64,000 nucleotides of DNA. Origin: Deroplatys truncata. Taxonomy: Eukaryota > Arthropoda > Insecta > Mantodea > Mantidae. This document shows positions 31,270-42,450 of the stretch, piece by piece; within the stretch, counting starts at the first letter, position 1, and the number at the start of each line of letters is the position of its first letter. The translations under genes were made by a program, and so were the position numbers. The stretch spans positions 98,251,488 through 98,315,487 of the forward strand of contig CM060984.1 of NCBI GenBank assembly GCA_030765065.1, written 5' to 3'. The notes below the pieces were generated by a model. That model saw only the letters and a program-made list of their open reading frames with translations. It did no database searches and was not told the origin of the DNA.

Positions 31270-33520
31270 ACAACCTTGCTCCGCTCACATGTATTCTTCG
31301 CGAACGCTTTCCTTCTTCTTTATTTCTCTTCTTCCTTAAGGTTTAGACTATGCAGCCTGTTCCGGCGAAGTCATTTGTGGAGTCATCTTTTTCGGGGTCG
31401 GTCACCATCTCTCGTTCTACTCGGATTATATAGGAAGGCTCTTGTTTGTATTCTTTCATTGCTCATTCTTATTAGGTGCTTCGTCCACTTTCTTTTAAAC
31501 GTGTTAATTTTATCTGCAATCTTATAAATATTTAATTCTTTTATTATTGTTTCATTTATCTTATCCGCTCTTGTACTTCCTTTAGTATTTTGTTAAAAAA
31601 AAAGCATCTCAACCGCTTGTATTTTACTTTCATCTTTCGATTTAATTATCCAGTTTTCGCTTTCATATAATAACAAGGGGATGGTCATTGTTTGATATAA
31701 TTTCATCTTTGTGTCTTATTTGTCCTAGAGTTCTTTTGATGGTTCCATATATTTGTTAGAGCTTTGATATTTTATTTTCTGTGTCTTTATCTCCTCTGTA
31801 AGTTATATTCCATCCCAACTACTGAAAACGTGACCTGTTCTATTATTCTACCTTAGGACAATTATAGATCCTACAGCATATTTTCCTCTAAAGACCATTA
31901 CCTTCGATTTCTTTGTTGATATTTTGCAATTGTATCTTTTGGCTGTTAATTGGAACTTATTGCCAACACTTGCAAGTCTTTCAGATTTTGCCATAAGAAC
32001 AACATAATAATACATTTATCTTATTTTTATTATCTGTTACTATTCCTTCATCACTTAGAAGGTTCTTCCATTTTTTTCAGAATCTCGTCAACATATAAAT
32101 TGAATAATACAGGTGAAAGTACACGCCCTTGTCGAACACTTTGATTTATTTTAAAAACTTTTTGTTGGTTTTAGTCAACACAGGATTAACACAAATATTT
32201 GTTGCACAATATAAGTTCCTAACAGTTCCTATGATCTGAGTAGGGAGACATTTACATTTTAGAATATTCCATGGACTTCTCTGTTTACTCTATCAAATGC
32301 TTTCTCCATATCTATGAATAGCAAATGTATCTCTAAATTTCTTTCTCTTGTTTTGTCTATTTTTCAGTGCAAACACTCCATTTGTTTAGAATCTTCCTTA
32401 CGAAAATAGTTTTGTTCTTTTGATGTTGAGGTTTCCATAATTCTTTGTATTTTCCTTGCTGTTATTTTAGCATAAATTTTATACCCGCTATTTAAAAGGG
32501 TAATTCCTCCATAGTTTGTCCGTTGGTTTTGATCTCCTTTCTTAAATATTGGCTTAGCTATTACCTGTCTCCATGTAGATAGTATGATATGTTTTTCCCA
32601 ACACAAATTTGGGAAATGTAAAATCCTTTCTTTAATGAGTATATTTGCATACTTTATCAATTCCAAATTTATCCCATCGGCCCCGCTAGCCTTTCTTTTA
32701 TTCATTGAGTTAAACGACCCTTCTAATTCTTCCATTTGAAGTTTATCTACATTGAGATTTTCATGGGTTAGTTCTTCTTCTTTTGCATTTGTATTATACC
32801 ACAATTCTTTGAAAATTTTAATGCATTGTTCTTTTGTTATTGATGTTGGTATGTATGCTGCTTCTTTTTCAGATGTATTTAAAAATGCTATTATTCTATA
32901 AGCTGTCCATTGTCGATCATGTAAGTCATGTTCTAAATTAGAGACATGTTGCTTCCAACCATCTTCATGGACTTTCCTATTTTTTTACTTCCTTCCTTTT
33001 TTCATCGTATACTGTTTTTGTTTCTTCCCATTTCTTTTATAAATACATCAAATATGTTTTTTTCTTTTCTTGTATAGCTGTTTTAATGTCTTCGTTTCAT
33101 ATTGTAAGTCCTTTTTCTCTTAAATATCTTTTTCCTCAGACCTAATACTTCACATGCGGTTTTTGTTTTAGGGCTCATTCAGTATTACCTATTCCATTCT
33201 TCTTCAATGGCATCACTTTTTCGTTTTGTGATATATATTAGGACAATCTGCTTTCATATAATGTCCTTATACTTATATCTTGTAATAATTGTACCTTGAA
33301 TGTTTCCTCAACGTTGTATAAGTTCTCTTCCATTATCATTCTCTGTTATTTCTTGTGAGCCATTTATATCAGATATAAGTTGGCATTCTATTCTTGCATT
33401 GAAATCGCCTCTAATGACTACATAATCATTCCTACTTATTTTATTTACGGTTTTCTAAAGATCTTTACAAAATTTATCCATTTTTTCTTTTCTTTTGCTC
33501 TGGGGCATATACACATAATG
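31270..33520 (-). pseudogene. LINE (non-LTR retrotransposon) ORF2, endonuclease to C-terminus, decayed
   Basis: Read right to left on the minus strand: an APE-type endonuclease block (VVIRGDFNARIECQ, near 33400); a frame with MNKRKASGADGINLELIKYA and KPIFKKGDQNQRTNYGGITL (32364-32804, RT fingers); FIDMEKAFDRV near 32300 with the first catalytic Asp; SVRQGRVLSPVLFNLYVDEI near 32100; then KVMVFRGKYAVGS and MTIPLLLYESENW with KIQAVEMLFF near 31620. Many stops and frameshifts; the FADD block is not clear. The order and motifs fit an endonuclease-reverse transcriptase LINE, plausibly RTE-like. The relic at 52370-53850 is the same family. Confidence 0.8.
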
Positions 33521-34027
33521 CTGTCATATACCCTCCTTTTCTCTAATTGGCTAATGTACACCTTTGAATGGCGATGTATGACGACAAACAAGCCCTGTGT
33601 AATGCAAGGTTAGGCGATAAAAGCAACAAGAACACTTTATCATGATAGATACACGTACTTTCTTCCTTATGAGGAAGAGGTTTAAACCGAAGGATCCTCC
33701 TACCTATTTTATAAGAATTTACATCCAGATACAGCATGTGTTACGTAATGTATGTTATTCATATGGTTATAAAATGTAAATTTGGCAATTTTCTTCGAGT
33801 ATATTAAGATGAGTGATCATGTTAAATATGAAACTAGTTTGTATTACACAACAACCTACTCCATGGCAGCAGCCAATGAGAGGTGACTAGTGCACGTGAC
33901 AGCTAAGAGATACAGGGCAAAGTTATATGTAACAGAATTGAGCTCTAATTCGATATTACGTACAATACGCAACGTATTCACATAAACAGAGGGATCTTAT
34001 CGAATAAATAGTGAAATCCAAATTGAA
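33521..34027. other. Unassigned
   Basis: No recognisable feature; possibly the decayed 5' end of the LINE. Confidence 0.35.
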
Positions 34028-34196
34028 AAGGTGGTACTTGCACATGCACTTTCCTACCCGCTCTTCTACAAACTATTCTTATAAAATCTTATTCTTCTAT
34101 TCATCTTAATCGAGACGACATTGCAGAAATGGTTGCCTTATACATTTTGTTGTAGGTATAAAAGAGGATACAGGAGGCTGAGGGGATAGTCAAATC
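34028..34196 (-). mobile_element. R repeat 3'-end fragment, inverted
   Basis: GTACTTGCACATGCACTTTC, then CTTCTACAAACTATTCTTAT and GGATACAGGAGGCTGA are the inverted R 3' region. It is followed at once by a second R 3' end (34203), so this copy lost its 5' part. Confidence 0.7.
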
Positions 34197-34838
34197 TTCA
34201 GCAATCTGATTATTACATTCACATACTTTCTCTACCCATTGGTTTATTTTTATATCTTTCAAAAACTATTCTCCCGAAAGCTTAGTTTTCTCTGTACTTC
34301 AATGGTTTCGTTATACATGGCTCGTTGTAGGAAAGCGGGATACAGGAAGCTGAAGAGATATTCAAAACTTTAAAAACCGGGTCGCTCTATGCTGGCTTTG
34401 AAATTCCATTCTCTTTGTATGGCATCATGAGAAACAAAGGAATAGTGACTTTGCGCTTCAAAAACGAAAAGTAAAATCATTGGCAAATCAAGCTAATAGC
34501 AATGAATACCTCAGAAATGATTAATTATACAAAAAAATTATATAAATTTGCCTTAACGAGATTTAAATTTTTGGGTTGGTAAGCTTTTGTTTAAGTCTTA
34601 TGCTTTAAAGGTAATATAACATTAAATAACGTTTCATTCAGAATCAGAAGGACGTCCAGTCTATTCATATAAAATCCAAGATATACATTTTATTAGTCAT
34701 CTTGAACATAATCACCATTTTTGAAAAAAATAAAATATATCGAAAATTCTCCATGTAGAGATAGAGTTTCAAGTGTGGGGATTTTTCTTCACAGACACAC
34801 AAACGAGCACACATTTTTCTATGAATGCCTGTTTAGAT

Positions 34839-35800
34839 TGTGAGAGAACAATTTGTCTATGTTTTAAGCCCCACGTTGATGCGGCAATTTGCGATGAGAT
34901 TCTTACAAATGTTTGTTTACATCACACGTGTTGAGGCCATCTTGTGACGTCATTCATTGGTTTGGTTTGTAGCTCCATCTGGCGTAGCAATTTGCATCAG
35001 TTAGTGTTCGAAAGAATTTAAGTTTCGTATATTGTCCTCCGGCTAGCTATCATCTTATCTTGGTAGAACATTTATCTCTGTGCAGGTTGTGAATCGGAAA
35101 CGAATCTTTTATCCAGAAATTACACTTAATGACGAAATTTGTTTTTATAATCTTTTATTGTCGAACACGTGCACTAACACTTTTACATATTGATGTAAAT
35201 ACTCGCCACACTGAAACTGTTTGTAATAACTTCTCACTTTTAACTCACGTACTTCAACTTTGTGTATATTTAACTGTATAATACTTTAGATTCTCGTAAT
35301 TCTGCTGCTCGTAACTTATGACGAACTGAAGACAGCGTGCTAGAAATTTTGATGAACTGGGCGACCGACGTGCAAGGTATTGAGAATTTTGTTGAACTGC
35401 GGGGCGATCTACCTCGGACCTGGGTTATATACTCCCACTCCTCGACATGCCTAAAGATTATAAATGAACTGCTATTGGCTAATAAAACGCGCCAACATTA
35501 GCGTCTATTTTAATATCCAATGAAAACCACGAATACATATGCTTTAGGAAATGTTCTAGAAGGTTCTACCAAAAGCGCGCGAACATTACGTAACTTCCTT
35601 GTTCCCAGTAATGATAAACAACTCACCCCATCGCTGCATTATTGCGTTATTATTGACAGTTTCAGTAGAGCCGTATATTATTATTTACCAATAATAATTA
35701 CAATTAATAAACCTCTGAAATCAATGTCACATAAAAATACATATTCATATTACAATCATTATTTACATTTAAGTAATTTGTGATACAAATTACCGTATCA
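34839..35800 (-). repeat. 3' LTR (962 bp)
   Basis: Nearly identical to 38023-38890 apart from scattered substitutions and a 94-bp segment (35037-35130) absent from the other LTR. It ends in TG/CA. The solo LTR at 1499 also has the 94-bp segment, so this is the ancestral state. Confidence 0.93.
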
Positions 35801-35825
35801 TATGCCCCACTAGAAACATAATTAT
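35801..35825 (-). promoter_or_regulatory. Polypurine tract region of the LTR element
   Basis: Directly before the 3' LTR on the minus strand the sequence reads AGTGGGGCATA then TGATACGG. A purine-rich GTGGGG stretch is where plus-strand DNA synthesis would be primed. It is short, so only moderately convincing. Confidence 0.5.
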
Positions 35826-36537
35826 AAATATTTATAACTTGTTTGGAAATTTTATAATTGTGTTTTTAGTCTCCTAAATCTTGGAACACACGCTATCACT
35901 TTCACTTAACACTTCACACGCATTTAACACACGACATACTTTTTTTTTTTTATCTCGCCACTACTTACTGGCTCTGGTTTAATTAATTTAGATATTAATC
36001 TGACATCACAAATTTTTGATAGCAAATACTGTACCCTGAATTATTTAATTAATGTTTCAAAATGGTTTATTCTCTTACATTGTTGACAAAATTTAGGCAT
36101 TCAGGAATTTTTTTAATTATTAAACATATTTATCAAAATATTCACCCTTTACATAAATTTTTTACATCTCTTAAATCTAGGCACTGTTTCACATGTTCTA
36201 TTTACTACATAAGTATTTGTTTTTCTTTTTATTATTATTTTTACCCATTTTTGTTATTTTGTACTTTATTTTAACAATGTTCTTGGAATTGTATTTACGT
36301 ACTTTTAATTTAATATCATATTAAGTTTCAATCTTTGCATTCTTAATTTTCAAATGTTGTTACAGTTACTAAAAATTTAATAATGTTTTTTTTTTAAACA
36401 TTTCTCCCTTTTTTTTCTTTTTTTTTAATCTATTTCTCTTTTCAAATGACATAAATAATTAACCCTCTTACGTTCCAATACATTTTTCTGCAAGTCATCT
36501 TTACCTATCCAGCATTTACTTTACATCTCATTGCTAT

Positions 36538-37512
36538 TTACCCTCCTGGATCAAATTGTGTGTGGCTAAACATTACTCGTAGCCGTAACCTAACCTTCAA
36601 ATTGTTGTTCATGAATAACCTCATGTATTCATATGAAATTTGGTCACATGATAACATTTGAAAACAATCTAAAGTTTCTTGAACAACACATCTTTTAACA
36701 ACTTTCATTTTCAATTCTTCTATCATTTTAATCTGAGAATACTCTGACAAATCTGTACTAAACTGTACTGGACTGGAGTTTTCATTTTGAACATCTTGGT
36801 ACAATTTATTTCTTTGCATTACTGACTCCTTCTGTATTTCTGATATATCCCCTCTGAAATTAACTTGCGCCTGATTCACATCTACATTCATAACCTCTTT
36901 TATCTCTCTTAGCTCACTTGTAATACTACCCATTCTACTATCTGACTCTGTACATTCTACGTCAACATGTTTACTTTTAGTGTTAACCTCACTTTTTTTG
37001 TTACTTATTTCCCTGCTCATGTCTAACATTTTCTTTGAAACTTCTCCTGTCTCACTTGCTATTACTTCCTCATTTTCATCTCTCATTTTTGGCATACTAA
37101 TATCTAGCTTCATAACTTTCTTTTCAATTTCTTCACTGCTTTGATCTACTTTTTGCTCTAATACCTCATTACTCCTACCAATATCTTTTCTGTTTTGTTC
37201 AAAGCTCCTACGAATATCTTCCCTCAATTCCCTATAATTCCTGTCCATAGCTTCCCCTAATTTCTCAAAACTCTTTTGCATATCTTCCCTGTTTTGATCT
37301 AATTTCTTACTAAGATCTTCCCTTAATTTTTCCATATTCTCATTCATATTTCTCAGCATTTCCATCATCATACTAACATCAAAATTAACATTTCCTGCTA
37401 TTCTATTCTCACTTTCTGCACTAACATTTTCATCCTCAAATCCTAAAAAGTCTGGGCTATTTCCTGTAACCTGTAGTGAATTACAACTAACTGTTACATT
37501 ATCTCCCTCCAT
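36538..37512 (-). CDS. Coiled-coil Gag-like protein of the LTR retrotransposon, 324 aa
   Basis: The longest open frame in the window, starting MEGDNVTVSC and ending QFDPGG. Residues 1-45 are acidic/polar. Residues ~47-150 form a long charged coiled coil (MMMEMLRNMNENMEKLREDL, KLDQNREDMQKSFEKLGEAM, RRSFEQNRKDIGRSNEVLEQ) with heptad-like periodicity. Residues 150-260 are Ser/Glu/Lys-rich, and the C-terminal 60 contain more hydrophobic residues (EYMRLFMNNNLKVRLRLRVM). No zinc knuckle, protease or polymerase motif is present. N-terminal coiled coils of this kind occur in Gag of insect Ty3/gypsy elements, so a particle-assembly role is inferred. It is the only ORF between the LTRs and begins about 490 bases after the PBS. 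An intact frame suggests recent origin or selection. Confidence 0.72.
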   Translation of the reverse strand: MEGDNVTVSCNSLQVTGNSPDFLGFEDENVSAESENRIAGNVNFDVSMMMEMLRNMNENMEKLREDLSKKLDQNREDMQKSFEKLGEAMDRNYRELREDIRRSFEQNRKDIGRSNEVLEQKVDQSSEEIEKKVMKLDISMPKMRDENEEVIASETGEVSKKMLDMSREISNKKSEVNTKSKHVDVECTESDSRMGSITSELREIKEVMNVDVNQAQVNFRGDISEIQKESVMQRNKLYQDVQNENSSPVQFSTDLSEYSQIKMIEELKMKVVKRCVVQETLDCFQMLSCDQISYEYMRLFMNNNLKVRLRLRVMFSHTQFDPGG

Positions 37513-37933
37513 AATTATTTCTTCTGTATTATTGGTAGCGATTGTTTTTTTTTATCCTACCACTCCTCAGTAACATTTAAACTTGTTTACCCTTTTTTTT
37601 CTAAAAAAAATTAAGATACTCTAACCTTTGTGATGCTGTCCGTTGATGATGTTACTTTGATGTCCAGCTTTTCTGCCCCATTCTCCTAGGTTTGAATGTC
37701 GCTTCGATGCATCTGCATAGTTTTGTCGTCCTGTAGTTTGAATTTCCCTGTTGCTCAGAATTTCGGAATTACGATGTCCAATTATCCATGCAGTCTGTCC
37801 TCCCTGTTGTTTCTGGAATCTGCGTCTTGTAGATCATTTCACCGCTGCACTCGTTCCACGTCCTGGTTATGCTGATCCTTTCCTGGTCACTCTGCTTCAT
37901 TTCTGGTCATCGTGTTCCTTTCCTAGTCACTTC

Positions 37934-37966
37934 GCCCCACGTTCTGGGTGCCAATTTGTGAGAGAA
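37934..37966 (-). repeat. Diverged duplicate of the PBS/LTR edge
   Basis: GCCCCACGTTCTGGGTGCCA followed by ATTTGTGAGAGAA repeats, 68 bases away, the true PBS and LTR edge (38002-38034), with a 2-base insertion and one substitution. Confidence 0.75.
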
Positions 37967-38002
37967 TTAATGTTTACGTAATTATTTGTAACATTATTGT
38001 AG

Positions 38003-38019
38003 CCCCACGTTGGGCGCCA
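38003..38019 (-). promoter_or_regulatory. Primer-binding site, tRNA-Lys(CTT) type
   Basis: On the plus strand CCCCACGTTGGGCGCCA equals the 3' end (with CCA) of an arthropod tRNA-Lys(CTT) as I know it from Drosophila. The minus-strand RNA therefore has TGGCGCCCAACGTGGGG, 17 complementary bases starting 3 bases after the 5' LTR. This is where reverse transcription would be primed. Confidence 0.85.
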
Positions 38020-38022
38020 ATT

Positions 38023-38890
38023 TGTGAGAGAACAATTTGTCTATGTTTTAAGCCCCACGTTGATGCGGCAATTTGCGATGAGATTCTTACAAATGTTTGT
38101 TTACATCACGTGTGTTGAGGCCATCTTGTGACGTCATTCATTGGTTTGGTTTGTAGCTCCATCTGGCGTAGCAATTTGCATCAGTTAGTGTTCGAAAGAA
38201 TTTAAGTTTCGTATATTGTCGACGAAATTTGTTTTTATAATCTTTTATTGTCGAACACGTGCACTAACACTTTTACATATTGATGTAAATACTCGCCACA
38301 CTGAAACTGTTTGTAATAACTTCTCACTTTTAACTCACGTACTTCAACTTTGTGTATATTTAACTGTATAATACTTTAGATTCTCGTAATTCTGCTGCTC
38401 GTAACTTATGACGAACTGAAGACAGCGTGCTAGAAATTTTGATGAACTGGGCGACCGACGTGCAAGGTATTGAGAATTTTGTTGAACTGCGGGGCGATCT
38501 ACCTCGGACCTGGCTTATATACTCCCACTCCTCGACATGCCTAAAGATTATAAATGAACTGCTATTGGCTAATAAAACGCGCCAACATTAGCGTCTATTT
38601 TAATATCCAATGAAAACCACGAATACATATGCTTTAGGAAATGTTCTAGAAAGTTCTACCAAAAGCGCGCGAACATTACGTAACTTCCTTGTTCCCAGTA
38701 ATGATAAACAACTCATCCCATCGCTGCATTATTGCGTTATTATTGACAGTTTCAGTAGAGCCGTATATTATTATTTACCAATAATAATTACAATTAATAA
38801 ACCTCTGAAATCAATGTCACATAAAAATACATATTCATATTACAATCATTATTTACATTTAAGTAATTTGTGATACAAATTACCGTATCA
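38023..38890 (-). repeat. 5' LTR (868 bp, with 94-bp deletion)
   Basis: Colinear with 34839-35800 but lacking 94 bases at 38220/38221 (GTATATTGTC joined to GACGAAATTT). It carries a TATATAAG box (minus strand, 38515-38521) and an AATAAA signal (38244-38249). The deletion lies downstream of the TATA and near the poly(A) signal in the sense direction. Confidence 0.93.
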
Positions 38891-38985
38891 AGATGCAAGG
38901 GGCGTCAAATCATGTATTTCTGTTGAAATCTTGATATCCGAGTTTTGGCTGGAATACAATATTTGCTCTACCTCTATAGGTTGAT

Positions 38986-39440
38986 ACCGTAATTATGGAT
39001 AGGAAAATATAAACAAATAAATAAAAAATCACGGTAAGATAAAGAAATAATTGCAATAAACAATTTCCGTATATTAAATCAATGTAAATAAATATTATAA
39101 TGCAATAAGGTTGAATTGAAAAGATTTGTCGGGAGAAAAAGACAATTAGCGAGCAAAGTCATTAGTAATAGATGAGGAGCGAACGCGTTAGTATAAAACT
39201 TCTTGCAATGCAGTTAAAGTCATACGTTTGCAGACTCACGTAGACAGAAATTCTGTAAAAGAGAAAGGGAATGAGATTCTAAGATTCAGGGAGATACCCC
39301 ATAGTAACAGTGGCATATACGCATATTTAAGGGTTTTGAGATTGGAGTGTGTATGAATTAACGTTGGTCAGATAGTTCTAAAGTAGGCAGAGCTTAAGTA
39401 ATAAAAGAACGTGCATTGCTAAAATTATCAACTGCCTATC
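38986..39440. other. Unassigned AT-rich sequence
   Basis: Nothing recognisable. Confidence 0.4.
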
Positions 39441-39444
39441 ATCT

Positions 39445-39484
<40 letters not shown>

Positions 39485-39562
39485 TGTTTCTTTCCTTCCT
39501 TCCTTCTTTCTTTCTTCCCGTCTTTCCTTCCTTCCTTCTTTCTTCCTTTCTTTCTTTCTTCG
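39441..39562 (+). repeat. (CTTT)n / (CTTC)n microsatellite
   Basis: About 120 bases of TTTC units grading into TTCC units. The Phe/Leu/Ser-rich frame across it is an artefact. Confidence 0.95.
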
Positions 39563-40945
39563 TGTACAGCCGTAGTGGCTTACAGTCTTTTACGGTGAGT
39601 GGCAGTTCGCAGCGTCTAAGCTCCCGCTGGGTATCAGTTGCTTAGCGGTAGCCGCGAGGGGTTTTCCCGGTAAGCATTTTAGCGACTCACGGTAAGTTAC
39701 GCTTCTAGTTTTTTTTATTGCGGAAAAAGTTATTTCAAGCCATAAAACTTATACTGCAGAAGTTAGCAGATATTATAACTCAATTTTTACAGTTTCGGGT
39801 GCTACAATTTATAATCAGTGTCATTCTTTGTCTTCAAATGGTCGGCAACTCCTTCAATAGCTCAAGTATTAGTTCACAGTAAACTTCCTAGTCAATTTAA
39901 ACTGATGTTATCCTTTCAAAATACGCCCACGCATACCCTGAGAGAAAGATCTCATAGCCAAACACTGTAGCAGCCGGCAGCAAAATCAACAGCAGATATT
40001 AAAGCAAAGGGTACGGTTTCAAAAAGTGACGACCATCGATTGGCTTCAAGGTGGGCAAAAGAAACTAAAAATTGACCCAAAGTCATAAACATAGATCATT
40101 CAGAGGGCAAACAGAGAAGTGGATATCGTAACAAGGGTAGAAGAGAGTAAACTATAACATAGATAACGGCATGAAAGAAGAGCGATATGACGGTTTTATC
40201 CTTCGTTAGTAGGTTGTTAGGGTTAATTGTTGACTTTTAAAATCGCTGTTGTCTATCCCCGATTTTTCCCTAGTGACTTATCATCGTTAATTGTTTATGA
40301 CATGACAACACTTCCTCACTCCCTTCCTCCCACCCTAGCTGGTGAAAATGCATTAATGTTGAGGCTTTAAAAGAAACAGAAGCTAACTTGGTCTGGCATC
40401 TTGATGCAATAAACAAAATCCATTCCCTTCACGATGTTTAACCTTCAGCGGGAAATACATTAAGGTTTCCATTTAAAGACGGAAGGTGGCATTTTTCTCT
40501 GCTCTTTTCCGCTGCTGAAATAGATGCAATAGGATGGTTTGTATCCTTGCAAGGCGCAGCGATGCCAAGTTTAGTGTTTCGTGTTACGCGGGCGTTACCA
40601 TAGCATTGCTGTTTTCTTTATGGAAGATGAAAGCTGTCATTTTCCTACCGTATCTAGTCTATTGGGTATGAGATAATAAGAAATCTTTCTTTTTATTGTA
40701 CATATAAAGTCTATGGCGTGTCAAGCTTCCATGCTGCCAACTTAGCAACTTCAAACTGACGAATGTAATTCTGATATTTCTTTCTCCAATTTTCTTCTCG
40801 GTATATAAATGTACTCTAAATATGTTATATTTTTATCGTAGTCTAGGAATAGAAAATAAATCCTTAAATCACAAATGAGGATATTGAGAAAAAATTTAAA
40901 TATTTAATAAATTAAATGGATGCATTAAAAGACCTTTTGGTAAAA
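39563..40945. other. Unassigned
   Basis: A GC-richer block at 39565-39700 follows the microsatellite; the rest is ordinary AT-rich DNA. No motif, TIR or tRNA-like head found on either strand. Confidence 0.4.
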
Positions 40946-40960
40946 ACATGAGAAGAAATG

Positions 40961-41226
40961 AAATTGAGGTTTATTTATGGAGATCTTTAACTACTATGGT
41001 TCTTAGCGTCCCATTCTATATTGGGCGTGAAAGACCGGAAATTTTGCTCAGAGGCCTCTTATCAGGTTTGAGGTTCTTTTACGTGGCGTAAATCTACGAC
41101 ACGGGACCATCCGCTTTGCTTCCCTTCCGAAGGAAGCCGTGCTAAGGATTTTGATGCCTGAAAAAATCCATCGCCCTCCGCCGGGTTTGAACCCGCGACC
41201 TCGGGAACTAGAGGCTAGCACGGTTA
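40961..41226 (-). mobile_element. SINE-A copy 3, 5'-truncated
   Basis: Minus-strand body and B box (GGGTTCAAACCC) as in the other SINE-A copies, tail at 40961 (AAATTGAGGTTTATTTATGG on the plus strand). It begins inside the A box, at GTTAACCGTGC, lacking about 16 head bases. Target duplications ACATGAGAAGAAATG (40946-40960) and ACATGAGAAGAGATG (41227-41241) flank it, one mismatch in 15. Confidence 0.88.
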
Positions 41227-41241
41227 ACATGAGAAGAGATG

Positions 41242-41580
41242 TCAGGTTAAGACAAATTATAACTTAGTATCAAAGCCAGCGTTAAAATATGCAAGTGAAA
41301 CAAGACTGTTAAAAATAGAGAAAAATCAAGTTTTGAAGCGTCACAAATGACATGTTTAAGATTTGTACTAGGAGTAACAAATGCAGACAGACTAAGAAAC
41401 AAGGATATATACTCGAGAAAGCAGAAAAATACCATAAAAATGGAAAGAACAGTACTAAGAATGTTTCTTCACGACTTTCTAGACAAGCATTGTTTTATAG
41501 ACCATTTGGAAACACAGGAATTGGACGACGCGAAGAACCTGAGCTCCAACGTTTGTTAGAGGACGTTCTTAGGAGCGTAT
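41242..41580 (+). pseudogene. Weak LINE post-RT fragment
   Basis: Frames give KYASETRLLKIEKNQVLKR, then QMTCLRFVLGVTNADRLRNK and a Gly/Arg-rich end (RPFGNTGIGRREEPELQRLL). This resembles the YGSETW ... RFLR.LLGVTRLDRxRN ... GRPRxRW region after the RT domain in arthropod LINEs. Frameshifted and short; moderate support only. Confidence 0.4.
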
Positions 41581-41689
41581 AACATGGAATATTTCGAAAA
41601 CGACTAACGCTACGAAAACATTTGGCGCAAATTATGTACTTTAATGAGCTCTTATTTTGTTGATAAAACCATTTATATATCCCCTATGA

Positions 41690-42010
41690 TCTCCTAGGTC
41701 TATAAAATTATATAAAATTCCGCAATTATTAAGAAAGCTTCAAATTATTCACATAAAATTAGAAATATGCGTTTAATTTTTCATAGGAATAGTTAAAAAT
41801 GTTATATTTTAATCAAAACCGTTAGCCATTTTTGAAAGAAGAAAAACTAAATTTTTTCCACGTTAACGGAACGTTCATGGCGGGGTAATTTCCTTAAAAT
41901 ATTCCTTTGGCATACTTAGACTGTGTCTGACTAAAATATGAAATTTTGTACTTATCCAACTTTTTGTTCTTGAGTTATGCAGTCTTCTACCTGTCGTGTG
42001 CTGACATGAC
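41690..42010 (-). mobile_element. R repeat fragment, inverted, diverged
   Basis: Shows the inverted R middle: TTTTAATCAAAACCGTTAG, CATGGCGGGGTAATTTCC, CTTATCCAACTTTTTGTTC and TGAGTTATGC. Both ends are lost. Confidence 0.65.
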
Positions 42011-42026
42011 CGTTTACACTCTTTTT

Positions 42027-42434
42027 ATTTTCTCTACCACGTACCTGATAGGTAGAGAAGGTATTGCATTCCACCCAAAAATTCGATGACAGACTTCACG
42101 GGAAATATGTTCTGAGGCCCCCTGAATCATAACATTTTTTGTGAAATATGTCCATGTGTGCGTGTGTCTGTGAACAGCATAACCCCAAAACGAAAAGTCG
42201 GATAAACACCAAACTTATTTAAATTCAGTATCTTCGAAGGTTGCAATACGAAGATTTTCAAGAAAATCCTCCTACCCCCAACTTTACATGGAAGAAATTT
42301 TGATTTTCTAAGAAATTGCTCTAACGGTTTTTATTCAAATAAAACATATTAAAGATATTTACATGACAAATAAAACATATATCTTGAATTTTCTGGGAAT
42401 AGCCTGTGAAGTCCCCTTTATTCCGAAGGAATTA
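42027..42434 (+). mobile_element. R repeat, 3'-truncated
   Basis: It begins ATTTTCTCTACCACG after TTTTT and runs colinear with R through TTTTCTGGGAATAGCCTG to GAAGGAATT. There it is broken by the transposase relic that follows. Confidence 0.82.
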
Positions 42435-42450
42435 ACCTCTGATATCGCTC

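Larger units (their letters stand above)
34839..38890 (-). mobile_element. Complete non-autonomous LTR retrotransposon
   Basis: The 4052-bp element lies on the minus strand: 5' LTR 38023-38890, PBS 38003-38019, leader, one 324-aa ORF (37512-36538), AT-rich tail, PPT and 3' LTR 34839-35800, flanked by AGAT duplications. No protease, RT, RNase H or integrase motif is found in the 2.2-kb internal region, so it must depend on enzymes supplied elsewhere. The LTR family also gives the solo LTR at 1499-2456. Ends are TGATACGG...TCTCACA. The 4-bp duplication and PBS type suggest a Ty3/gypsy partner, but this is inference. Confidence 0.9.
34203..38985 (-). mobile_element. R repeat, inverted, split by the LTR retrotransposon
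   Basis: R sequence at 34203-34838 (CAATCTGATTATTACATTCA through the TG core as ACACACAAACGAGCACAC) resumes at 38891-38985 (AAATCATGTATTTCTGTTGA, TTGGCTGGAATACAATAT). AGAT occurs at both edges (34835-34838; 38891-38894), the 4-bp duplication of the LTR element inserted here. Confidence 0.82.

Noticed and set aside
39416..39598. 60-codon Phe/Leu/Ser-rich frame
   Set aside because: Translation of the (CTTT)n microsatellite.
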